Below the pieces are notes generated by a model. That model was given only the letters and a program-made list of their open reading frames with translations, had not been told where the DNA came from and did no database searches. A stretch of 64,000 nucleotides of DNA, taken from assembly GCA_028673005.1 (NCBI GenBank), contig CM054116.1, positions 96,822,207-96,886,206 on the forward strand, written 5' to 3'. Both the position numbers and the translations under genes were made by a program. Origin of the DNA: Tanypteryx hageni (Eukaryota; Arthropoda; Insecta; Odonata; Petaluridae). The first letter of the stretch is position 1, and every line of letters starts with the position of its first letter. Positions 20,647 to 32,600 of this stretch are shown piece by piece.

Positions 20647-23326
20647 GTGGTAACCCTGCCGCTGAGCCTAGGAGGCAAGACAAAATGAGAGGGGTGATAG
20701 AGACGGGGAATAAAAAGGGGTAAATGGGGACAGAGATCGGGGGGAGGGTGTGATAGGCCAGGGAGGGTGGAGATCAAAAGAGAGAGAGAGACAGCAGAAG
20801 GCAATGGAGAGTAGGGAGAGATAAAGAATGGTGCTCAGGTCTGACGTTAAATCACGCATCGTGTTACACCATATTTGAAATTATTTGCGTCGGAAGAGGG
20901 CATCGATAAAAAATGACCCAAGGAAGATTTGTTTTACGACTCCATAAATTGATTAATATGCACTTTTATTTTATCAAACATGTTTTTTTAATTGCTGTCG
21001 TTGACCGTCTGGTATGCTTATTTGACCTGGAGGATTGCTGTAGTCGCCCCGCCACGGATTATGGAAAATTATTCGAAAACAATTCTATGAAAAAGAAAAT
21101 CTCCGAAGAATATTCTTCGAAGAAGGAAGCCTTAAACTTTAAGATAGTTCAAAATAATCAAAAACTATCAATCTTGTAGCATTGAGGTTTATTGACCATT
21201 GAAATTATTAGAATATAATTTACTAACTAATGTGTGGGAAATACGTTAACAATAACCAATATTCTAATCTGTTCGAGCGTGAAGACAATTAGTGGGGTTG
21301 GGTTTTAATATTGTGTTGTATTTTCGAAGAACTGTATTCCAAGACAATTCTCGAAACAGTTTTCGAATAATTTTCCACACACCTTTCCCACTGAGACAAG
21401 TTTTTATATGGTCGGATAGTCTCTGCGTTTTACTTCACGCCCGCTCGATAAGTATAAATCCGAGTTCTTTCTCCTTTTTACCCTGAATATTTTGTGAAAA
21501 TTCGTTGGTAAGTACTCTAACTTTATTTTCATTAGACCCCTTTTCTGTTGTTGTGATATTTATCTTTAGTAGTTTTCGAATGTGTACATACATTTCGATA
21601 TTCTATGACCCGTGCGCAACTGCATATATGTTTATTTTCATCGCGAAAGAACGGAAAAAGAGGAAGAGAAGGTTTTTATATGTGGATAACAGAGTCCACG
21701 GAATAAGATGGCAGATTTCGGATGTAATTTTAATTTGAAGAAAGAAATGTGGCATAAGTGAAAGGGATTAATAATCCTCAGTACACATTTAAAGCTGTGT
21801 ATTGTTCTGCACCATAGATTAAGAGTAAGAATATTCTTATTCAATCTATGTTCTGCACGGACAGTGAAATCACGAGAGATCACGGTAGTTTGTATAGCGT
21901 ATGTCGATTAAACATTTTTCCCATTAATTTCCTTATATATTTTTAGCACTTATTATTTCTAAATCGCGCTCTGTCTGCAATCAATTAAATTAAAATAGCA
22001 AATAAACGGTAAGAGGTAGAAGACTGAAATTTGCACTGTGTATGTGTCCTATGCTAACATTAAATACCCTACCAAAGAAATTTGTGGAGAAATCGGTGGG
22101 CTGCAGGGGACGCATTCAAAAAGTTCAAATTACAATTCTGAGCAAATGGTTATAAATAGAAAATTATGATTTTTCACTGTTTGTGACCTTTAATGCCATC
22201 TACAACACTGCAGAAGATTTTTTAAAATCAGGGATCGTCACAGGGGCCTTTTATGGAGAAATCGGAGAGCGTCGGGAGGACCCTTTTTAGTAATGTCCCC
22301 GCTTTTACGTCAGGTTCTTTGAAACCGCGACGAAAAGTGGATTACTATTTTCCATAGACATAACGTTAAAATGAGAGGTTTTGTTCCTGACTAAGGACAC
22401 TAGACAAACATTCTCGGAAATACCCATTTGAAAAGATTATGAGATAAGCGTGCAAAGGAATAGCCACGACAAGATTACTACAGACGTAATAATCACTTCA
22501 TATTTGAATAACGCGCATTTGAAAAGTAGTGTTGTTAAACGAAATAATAAATTTAGATTGCCATCATAATGCATATTATTTATACGTACAATAAAAACCT
22601 CTTAAGCAAAGAATAAATATAAGTGAATTTTAACAAGAATCACCTCAGTAGACGACAAATTTGCAATCTTGACAGCTTTTACTGGCGAAGAGTTATTAAA
22701 TCAACACAGACATATATGAATTAATATTTAAAATGAAACGGTATTTGATAAAAAATTAGACCATGAAGATTAAGCGCCATCCAAACTGTCAAGGTGCCAC
22801 CAGATGGCATTACTGCTCGGTGATTTTCAAAACATTGAGATGCAAAACCGGTAAAACGGGTGTAACCATAATCACTTTGAGTAATTCTGACAATGTGCAT
22901 AATAAGAGGATCACAAAGACGAAAGAATGAAACAATGTTGTCAATTAGGAACTGACGTATGAGCGGAACGACGAAAAGCAATATTATTTAAAGTAGGTAC
23001 TATAGATAATCAGGGCGGAGCATCAGAATAATATTTATAGTAACTTAACGTCATAATTATTTCCCGTGAATCCAACAGTTAAAATATGGGGTTTCCCGTT
23101 CAACGCAATCGTAACTTCTCGAGTTATTTCTCGGGTGGTTTTATTTCCAGAAATATGATTATTTTTCCATTATAAGGGGAAGGTTAGGTTAAGAGGGGGC
23201 AGAGTGAGACAGAGAGAGAGAAGGAGAGAGGGAGTGAGAGATAACGAGGCAGAGCTGTGTGATCGATTCATATGCAAAAAATTATATTATGGAGAGATAT
23301 TTTCCTGATGTTTTCTCGAGATTTAG
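20647..23326. other. intergenic stretch upstream of the NHR gene
   Basis: No supported coding gene. A purine-rich tract (GAGA, GGGG) covers about 20655-20830, and another lies at 23190-23245. Open frames at 20913-21179 and 21292-21486 have no motifs. A TATAAA at 21453-21458 followed 50 bases later by TTG|GTAAGTA could be a non-coding first exon, but nothing confirms it. Confidence 0.35.
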
Positions 23327-23363
23327 TATATAAACACTCCTGAATTATGGATTTCGAAGCATT
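23327..23363 (+). promoter_or_regulatory. TATA box and possible initiator of the NHR gene
   Basis: TATATAA at 23327-23333 lies about 33 bases before a weak initiator-like GCATT (23359-23363). The predicted start is roughly 60 bases before the ATG at 23421, a normal arrangement for a short insect 5' leader. Confidence 0.5.
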
Positions 23364-23420
23364 GGCAAAAATTCTAACGGCCTTCTTAAAATCGAACCAC
23401 GATTCGTTTGAAAAAAAAAA

Positions 23421-23694
23421 ATGGACCGTTTCTTCTTCATATTTCTCCTGACAGTTTTACTCTCCGTCTCCGTTGGAGCAATGGAGGAAGGAGAGTGCGG
23501 AGTCTCCCAGTCAAAAAAGGAAGGCGCCAAAATCCTAGTATACGCCATCAGAAACTCCACAGACGATTGGATGACCACATTCCGCGTAAAGAAGAGCGTT
23601 AATAATTCCGAGAATGGAGTGATCGTCGACATCACGCAGCATACGACGGATTGCGAAGAAAATCAGTTTGTGACCATCGTAGGCACAGTAAAAG
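23421..23694 (+). CDS. NHR gene exon 1 (signal peptide)
   Basis: The ATG follows a run of ten adenines and is the first in frame. The exon encodes the signal peptide and about 70 residues of the mature N-terminus, including ILVYAIRNSTDDWMTTFRVK. The donor is AAAG|GTAATG and leaves phase 1. Potential N-glycosylation sites are NST and NNS. Confidence 0.85.
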
Positions 23695-26600
23695 GTAATG
23701 TGCTTCATTAAAATAACATAGCATTGGTGGCCGATTATCGTTCAAGACCTATGTACCTTTCATGGCTCTCTTTCCAGTTTTTGTAACGTTCAAACCAGGG
23801 CATCGAACCGAAATTTTTTTCGCTCCTGTTTTCGTTCCGGGTCGCACAAAACAAAAAAAATCGGTTCGGTTACGGTTTCGCTCCAGCAACCACCATTGAA
23901 CCGGTTCTAACCGGTTTTTTTTCGCTCCGACTGAATTTTTGGGGGGAAATTTCAAGGGAATTCCAAAATAATCTTTATTAATTAATATTATTTTTTATTT
24001 AGTCCAAATACGTCTTTATTATTGCAAGTCAAGAAGACAAAAATAGATATCCGCACGTAACAACGCCAACCAGTTCAAATGACTTTTACGGACAATATGG
24101 GAAAACAATTACGGACAACCCAAACTTTTTACGGACATATTTTGCGTAGTATTAAAAAGTCTAAAAAAGACATAAGTCAACAATATTCATTGCTGTCATT
24201 CATAAATCTCAACAGAATGATATTTACGTTAGTTTAGTGCACTTATCTGGCTTAGGGAAACAGGAAATTTCGGATGTGTTCAGTAAAAATTCTTGGTACA
24301 CAATACTACCTGATTTTTCATTCCGAGCATTTTGTTTCATAGTTTTAATTTGTGCCCATTGAATAACAAAGGTTGTTTTACTTTTAAAAATATAACTAAA
24401 ATGAGAATATATAAGATAAACATCTTTTTAATCAGGGTTATTCAAACAAAAGTACGCATAACCCTGGGGATACGCGAGATCTTTCAAAGAGATATGATGT
24501 AAAAACATAGCGAAGCAAAATCTAATAATTATCTCGCATAAAATATACGTAGGTAAATCATGCAATTAGAAAGTACATATATGTATTTGTAGGATCTACT
24601 CAATAATAACCGAGTTTGTTAACTTTTAAATATACCAGAAGACACGAATTTCGTCAAAAATATTTTAAGGGGTACGCCGACTAAAAAGCTTGACTACTGC
24701 TATAAACCTCTGGAAATTTCTTAGCATTTTAACGGACATATGTCCAATTTTTGCTCTTTTTTTACGGACTGTCTGTAAATATACAGCCGGTTGACAACCC
24801 TGATCCCGTACCGTCATGTAACGAACAGTAAAATATTGTATGAATTCCCTTCTTACATTTTTCGTTATTCAATTTGTAAACGGCTCCTTTTATACGACTC
24901 CGTCTAATACTGTTCTATAAGAATTTAAAATTTATTCATTTTTCCTTTTTAGCGCGTACAAAAGCTATTAAAAATGTTATTTATTTTTTAGTCTTTAATT
25001 TTATGTAAAACCGTTGTCATTCTTTCAAAAATCAACATTTATTTCATTTTATAATTTCAGTATATGCAGATACTCTCATTATCATAATCAATATACTCCA
25101 ACGGTACTCATGTACGTACTTGAACAGGCACAATAATATTAATTCACCTTTGTATGTAGAATGTAATTCATAGTGCTTTGTTTAAAGAAGAGCTACTTGA
25201 CTTTTTAAATACAGTAATTTAGATGTTAATATTACAAATACGATACAATATATAATTAGATAAATTTTCTTAAGATGACAAATATGTACACAGTAACATT
25301 TACTCCAAGCAACCAAAGTTCGATCTAATTAATAAAATGTCCTCCAATTGGGTATTGATTTATAGGAAGGAATGGATATAAGTGAGTGGCAGGAATAACT
25401 ACGGGAAAGAGATAGTAAAGAAGAGAAGAGGGGTAGAGCCATAAGAGGAAAGGGGGGTGAAGAAAAAGAGATAAGGAGGAGACGAGGTATTGAGGAAGCA
25501 TTGAGTGAGAAAGGATAATTTAAATAGGGAATTAAATGCACCTATATCTATAGATAAATATATTACAATTGATTCCCGTTGCCGTCATTTTGGACGAATA
25601 CTTGCGATATTATGTACATAATAGAGAAGATGTCCGCTGAAATTCAAAACGTAAAACGTTTCCAAGAAAGAGATATTATGTACGAGCCTAGAGTTGAAAC
25701 GCATATTATATTCTCTTTCTCATTCTGCTTTATCCCCATCCTCACTTGTACTCCCTTCCCTCTCCCCATTTATTCCGTCCTCCACATCTCGGAAGGATAA
25801 TCGAAGACGATTAGAAAAAAATAGCTGCTTTTTTTTTAAATGTATGCATATTAAGCAGGAGAATGTCGACAACAATAGAAGCCAACTATACCGGTGATCA
25901 AGGACCTAAAATGATAGAATTAATAAAAACGTGAATCTCTGTAGAAACGCGACTGAGAAATAAAATTCGATGATAAGAAAATTTATCTACAATATTTTAT
26001 CTTTATGGTGATGCAAATATCGCGCCAATATCTGAGATATTTTAAAATAATAACAAAAAAGTCTGCATTTCTTTTACGTTTTTCCATGGGAAATTGAAAC
26101 GAAACCGAATTTACATAGCTATATTAAATATCCTCTTGAAATCAAACACACACCCAGAGAACAAAAATTATAGTTACATAATGAGTGCGTCATGAACTCT
26201 CTCTCTCTTCAAGCGGAGTCTCTAATGTGCGTTTTTGCAGTCGGCAAAATACTTCGCTAAAATTAAATTCGCATTAATCCTTAATCCCTCTTCAGTTTTA
26301 AGCAACGTTTGCTTATATGTGTGCACATTTTGTTTAAGATATAAATAGAAATTCGCTAACCTTAACAAAGGATAACATAAGTCAGTGAGTGGTTCTCAAA
26401 CTTTTTTGAGCCGCGGCACACTTTCAAAGATAAAGAGGCTTTCGCGGCGCCCCAGTCTTGTGACAAGCTTTATATGTTTTTAGATACGGATATTACAACC
26501 TTTGCGCACATCCATTTGTTGATGCTACTACATAATCAATTTAATAGAAGAAAAATGATTGCCCTAATTACCCACCAACATATGCAAATCATTCATTTAT

Positions 26601-29600
26601 GGACTAAACAAAGTTTTTCGCGGCACCTCTAAATTTCTACTGCAGCACACAGTTTGAGAGCAACTGACATAAGTAAGAATACCTCAAAAGCACGACTGCG
26701 GAGCTATCCTTCTTGGATAAGTTTAAGAGAAAGACTGCCAGAATATAAGGGTTCAATGCATATGGAGAAGGGATGAAAGCTTATGGGGATAATAACCTCC
26801 AACTTTAAGCAAAATAAGAATTAAGAATAGTGAAACATTTTTATCCGGAACACTCCACTGGGTAGTAGGCTCAGGAGAGAGTACCAAGACGATTAGCGGC
26901 TGTCTTCGAAGTACCACTAACTTTCTTTCCACTTGCCTCGTTTAAACAGGGTTCTGGGAAACCTCAGCAGGACGTATCCTTGACTCTATGTCAACGGTTC
27001 TCAACCGGTGTGTCGCGAAGAGCCGGGAGGTGTGACGCCGAAACTTTCAATAACGACTTGTAAAAAATAAAGTAAATTTCGTTTAGCGAAGTTTTTGTGT
27101 TTCACTTTCGTCGTTTTAAACAGCAATATTAACAATTTCAATCGGTATACTCTTCATTACTACACACTACTCTACCTTTTTTAGTTCGGCGGATTGTAGT
27201 ATGCAGTGTGTCGCGCACGTGAGCATCGACCGTAATGTGTGTCGCGACGAAAAAAAGGTTGAGTACCGCTGCTCTACGTATTGAGATGGACATATAAAAT
27301 CCCGCCTTTGCCTTATTCGGTGTTGAAAAGTGAGGCTTCCAAAAAAGACTCATATTAAAGAAAAAGGAAAAACACTACTTTGGCTCCCACTGTTCATGCG
27401 AACCGAAAAAATGGAACGAAATAAATAACGGTTTTCGGTTTCGGTTCGGGTTCATAAAAATATTTTATTTCGATTCGGGTTCGGTTTCACTCCAGCTAAA
27501 ATAACGATTTTTTTCGGTTTCGGTTTTCGGTTCGATGCCTTGGTTCAAACTAGTAATGCACCGGGTACCCCGGCAATTAACCGGTCATATTTTCAGTACC
27601 AAGCAATTACCCGGACCCGGTACCGGGTGGTGAAACCCGGTGCCGGGTACTAGGTCCCTCATGAGAAAAAAGGATACCAATAAAAATAAATGGAGAAGAA
27701 ATTATTTTAACTTCTTTTCTAGTTTGCAAATAACATTCAAAGAAACGATATTTTAATTATAATAAACCTTTAAAAAACACTCTTATTACTCTTAACAAAA
27801 GTTAAACTAAATCATGAAAAAACATTTTATATAAAATGCATACATAATTAACGACCGGTTACAGTCCCAGCTTGTAAAATTTTATATACTTAATGAAATC
27901 TTCTTAAAAAAATAAAGGTGAAATCATTTTTAATTTTAATAATTAAATTTCAACTTTAATACTTAAATTGCAATAATGGGAGATTACGACGAAGAAATAA
28001 TAGTTTTTCTGCATTTCGAGGAAGGAGTTGATTCCTCCGCTCTTCGTATATGATTCCCGCCTCGCTAAAAATCCTTTCACTGGCTATGCAGCTTGGAGGT
28101 GATGACAAGTAACGCCTGGCTAATTTTGACAGTTCAGGATAGATAGCTGCATCTTTGCCCCCAAAGTTAAAGGATTTTCTTTATGAGGGATGTAAGGACA
28201 TTTAAGAAAATTTTCAAATTGCATCTCTTCTTTAGAATAAGACGTATTACCCTCATTACGAAACTTCTTATTTTCTTTCATTTTCAAACGAAATTTCATC
28301 TAAACACATCTTGAATTTTAGCGTCATTATTTCTTTCTTCTTCTGTAAGTTCTCTTGGTTCATTTTCATTTTTTCTTCATTTTCAAATATTGGAGACAGA
28401 CTTTTCATTTCTTCTATAATCCAATATTTAGTAATAACACGTACATTGGGTTTTAAAAATGTAAGTTTGTAACGTGGATCCAAAACGGTAGCAATCACAT
28501 ACAATTTACTTGATTCCACATTATGAAATCTATCTTGCAAAGATTTAAGCAATTCATTTTTCATAGTTACAGTGCCTTCGTCATTTTGGTTTTTGCTGGA
28601 GAAGCGCTACAAAGCAGCTAAATTTGGAATCACCATCGAAATAAGAGCTTCCTCTGAACTGGTTTCGACTGTGACGTTGAAAAATTATTCCAATAAGATA
28701 ACTACATTTTCAATCAACTTCAAATTGGCAGCATTCAAATTGGGTATACTGTGATCTGATAAATATAATGTGATGGCCTGCTTTTGTTCAAATATTCTCT
28801 TCAACATATGATGTCGAATTTCATCTCGTTGCTACGTCTTGCACCAATTTGTGTTGGGGAAGCGAAAAATTGGTTTGTATTTCCTTCAGCCTCGTACAAG
28901 CTACTTGTCAGTGATAATAATGAGTTACGATATTGCGGCGCTTTGATATTAAGTCTGAAATAGAATTTTGTGAAGATATGCTATCATGAAGTACCAATTG
29001 TAGAGTACAGATGAAGCAAGACCCATTTCTCAAACCGGTAGTATTTGCCGCACTTATCATGTTACGTGCATTGTCCCGAAGCAATACGTGTATATTGTTT
29101 TCAGCATTTAAGTTCCCGAGTTGTAGCATTTCCCTTAATGTATGACTAACGGCACTACCTATGTGGCTTCCGGGAAAATGGCGAGCGTTTAAAACTACGC
29201 ACATATTTTTAAATTTCTCGTTAAGCCAATGCCCACTGAGGCTTTAAAAACTTTCGTTATTTTCTGAACGGGCCCATACGTCGGATGTCAAGGAGATCAA
29301 TTTCATCTGTGATTTTTCAATGTTAATTAAATTCTGAAATTTCGAACAACATTTATCGTAAATAGTAGGAATAATATTATCTGAAAAAATCTTCTTGATG
29401 GTGTTTGGTACCGAGGTTCCAATAATTTCACAAGATTAATAAATCCAAAATTCTCAACTATACTAAAAGGCTGATTGTCCAGAGCCATCATTTCGCCAAT
29501 TTTATAATGAATTTCACTTGCCTTAAGATTACTAATGTCCCATAACTTGACTTTGTCCAAACACTGTGCCAACGTCTGCCGTTTAACTGATGTGAAGGTC

Positions 29601-32600
29601 CCGCACTCGGATCATCCAATTTTCTCTTCTTATTATCAATATCGACTTGATTCCACTCATCTGAATTTTTTAAACGTAAATGTTTCATTAACGTCGATGT
29701 TCCGTAGGTTTTTGCATTTTTCCACCTCGTGATACAACTGAATTGCAGAATTTGCACACTCCCTTCGTCTCGGCGTCAGATGACACTTCATAAAATCTCC
29801 AAACTGAACTCATTATTCCAAGGATACAGACGAAAACAAATAAAAATAACCCGACTTTACCCAACCTAGGTTAGACGCAAACTGATAGACTTTACGAATT
29901 AAAAACAGTAGGAGCGCGTCGGTGTTCAAGTCAGGTTTCGCATTAGAAAATAAACAACATACCCGGCCGGGTATCCGGTTACCCGTGGTTCCCGGCCGGG
30001 TAAGTTTTCTTTGCTTCCTGGGTACCCGATACCCGGCATTTTTAGGATCCGGTGCATCACTAGTTCAAATATCAGCACCGTTAAACTAGTGACTCTTGGT
30101 ATCTTAATTCACTTCGGTAATGAAAAGAAATACTTTTCTTATTTCACGTATTTGGTATCACGTAAGTAAATGGTGTTTTTTAAAAAGATGTTCCATTTAA
30201 AATGTAATTATATTTTATTGTAAAATAATAATTTCACTTTGGGTATTTTTATAATATCCTTTTCAATTGCTATTCTAATAGTAATTAATGCAATCTTTTA
30301 TAAAGAGATCAAAAACGACAAAAAATTTAAAACAAATTTATGACGATAACAGTTGTTTATATCGTGTCTATCCAATTTAATTCTATTCTTTGGAATAATT
30401 CAGTTGCCAGACTGATTCTTTATTCGAGGTACCTACGTGATTAGTGACTTTAAACAAATTTATGACGATAACAGTTGTTTATATCGTGTCTATCCAATTT
30501 AATTCTATTCTTTGGAATAACTCAGTTGCCAGACTGATTCTTTATTCGAGGTACCTACGTGATTAGTGACTTTCTTTATTAATACCGTTAATATTAACTT
30601 CGAAATTTATTATTTCTTTTTAAAAGTCATTTATAAAAAGCTTTCTTTTTATAACCATTACTTGTTCCCGATTTTATTCGATTTCTAATGCTATTAAGAA
30701 AAGTGAGGTTTGGGCCTCTAAATATCTTAAACCCAATCGCCCTACTCCTATTGAAAACACTTAAGTTGCTTGTTTTCCTTCATTTAGTTGTTACATCAGG
30801 ATACAATACCGATGCATTGGTGCCTGGGCGGAGCAACCAAAATGTCGCCGTAAATAACCAAACCACGCCAGCAGAATGGTAATTCTACAATTAATTGGAA
30901 ATAAATTTATATTTCCGTAAGTGTATCTGTCTCTAATGAGATGCGGGTTAAATTTTTTGTTATAAAGGCAAAATTGACATGGACCTTATAATTTATAATT
31001 ATAGTCTCTTCTAACAAATATTCCTTCACGACTTCACTTTTCTCCAACAGTAAAGAAAAAAAACCGGAGATTCTGAAGTTTAATCTCAAGAAAGGCAAGA
31101 ATGCTGTTATTGTTAACGATGGACGCACTGCATACAGGAAAGAGTAAGTATGATTATGCCCCACAAGTGGCGATCGATTGAGTTAAAAATGTTAATTTTC
31201 ACGTTATAATTTCATGCGGAGATATATACAGCAACAGTGGAAAGGTGTACTCTCCCAGTACGCTGAGTTTGATTATTTTCGATGTTACAATGAGTGCGCT
31301 AAAATCATTGGATTAATGGATAAGGGATGCCTTTTGACGCTTTCATTCCACCTCTATTTACTGTTTAATCTCCAGTCTTTCATCTGTCCCTTGCGTTTAA
31401 TGAACAGTTATCACAAAACACTTCCTCTCATCCCTCTTTCTCACGTGCGTCGCAAGGAAAGAATAGCGAGCGTGAAAATTATAATCTCGAGATTGCGACG
31501 GGAAATTGACGCGGGCGCTAAAAAACAAAATGATAGCTTTCTAAATAAAGATTTGAACAAGTTAAGAATTTGATAGAATTATGGCGAGCACATTGACAAA
31601 ATTATGACGAATAGAATGAAATTGACCCATTCCTTTGCATCATCATTCCGCAGCCAAATTTCCAACCCTGGTGTGAGTGCTTTGGTAACCAACCGTCCCC
31701 TCGTAGACGGAGAGCTGTTCCAAGTTCAACTGGACAAAATCATTAACAGGTGGAGGGATGCGGGGGTATATATCGGCGTGACCCTACAGCCTCCGTTTAA
31801 TATAGAGAACAGGGGATCAATAAAATATGGCGGGTGAGTTCATATTCATGGATTTAAACTTTTAGCCATTGTATGACAACGATTTCTAGTGTTTTTTCAG
31901 TAGAAATCACAGCTCTGTTTCTTTTTCTAGGAATGGTACTTGGTCGCTTGTATATAACGCTATATACCTTGACGGAGATATGATTAAGGCAAACTATCCC
32001 ATGAATCTCACAAATCTCCAGGTGAGTAGTTAATGGATATTTGAAAAAGACGGAATTAAAAGGCTCTAATAAACAGGGAGTGAAAATTTTTATATCATAG
32101 CACCATAATATCTCAAAGTTAATCTCTCATCTCATTAGTGTTGTGCCGTCATTCCTTCCGCAGCGCCGTTATTTCATTCCATGAAAATGCTTCGTTATCG
32201 GACGTTAAAATCCCAAAGAGAGAACGATACAATGGCCGAAAGACCTCGGGCCTTAAATATTAAGGCAGCGATTCCGAAACTATGCGTCTGCGACCTCCTC
32301 TTACGACAGCCGGTCTTTTCGCTACCCCCTATTATTACAACCAGCCCTATCGCGAACCCATTAACCCCATCTATCTAGGAATAAATATAAAATGTGATTG
32401 TAATAATTAGAGAAAATCAGGATCTTGGTAATATTAACAATGAAATAAAACTAAGTAGAGCACAAATAACATGGAAGATGTTCCCCGATTTGCACCGTAT
32501 AAGGCGGAAAACCGTAAACTGTCGTGCAATGGGACACAATCCGTACAACGAATTACTAAAGCGAACACGAGACGCGTGTCAAGTGTTCAAAAATGCTTAT

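Larger units (their letters stand above)
23796..27542. mobile_element. hAT element A in intron 1 (non-autonomous, host to nested MITEs)
   Basis: The ends are inverted: CAGGGCATCGAACCGAAA on the left and, reverse-complemented, CAAGGCATCGAACCGAAA on the right. The flanking duplication is GTTCAAAC at both 23788-23795 and 27543-27550. Subterminal regions repeat TTCGGTTTCGG-like motifs. I found no transposase. At least two smaller hAT MITEs sit inside it (26383-26666 and 26992-27271), and a third candidate is at about 24060-24803. Confidence 0.85.

Noticed and set aside
21453..21510. TATA box plus non-coding first exon with donor TTG|GTAAGTA
   Set aside because: No downstream acceptor can be tied to it, and the NHR gene has its own TATA box at 23327.
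23778..23795. Possible exon starting after CTTTCCAG just before hAT element A
   Set aside because: It fits phase 1 but reaches a TAA a few codons after the transposon insertions are removed. The exon at 30788 fits the same phase and carries the open frame on to the NHR.
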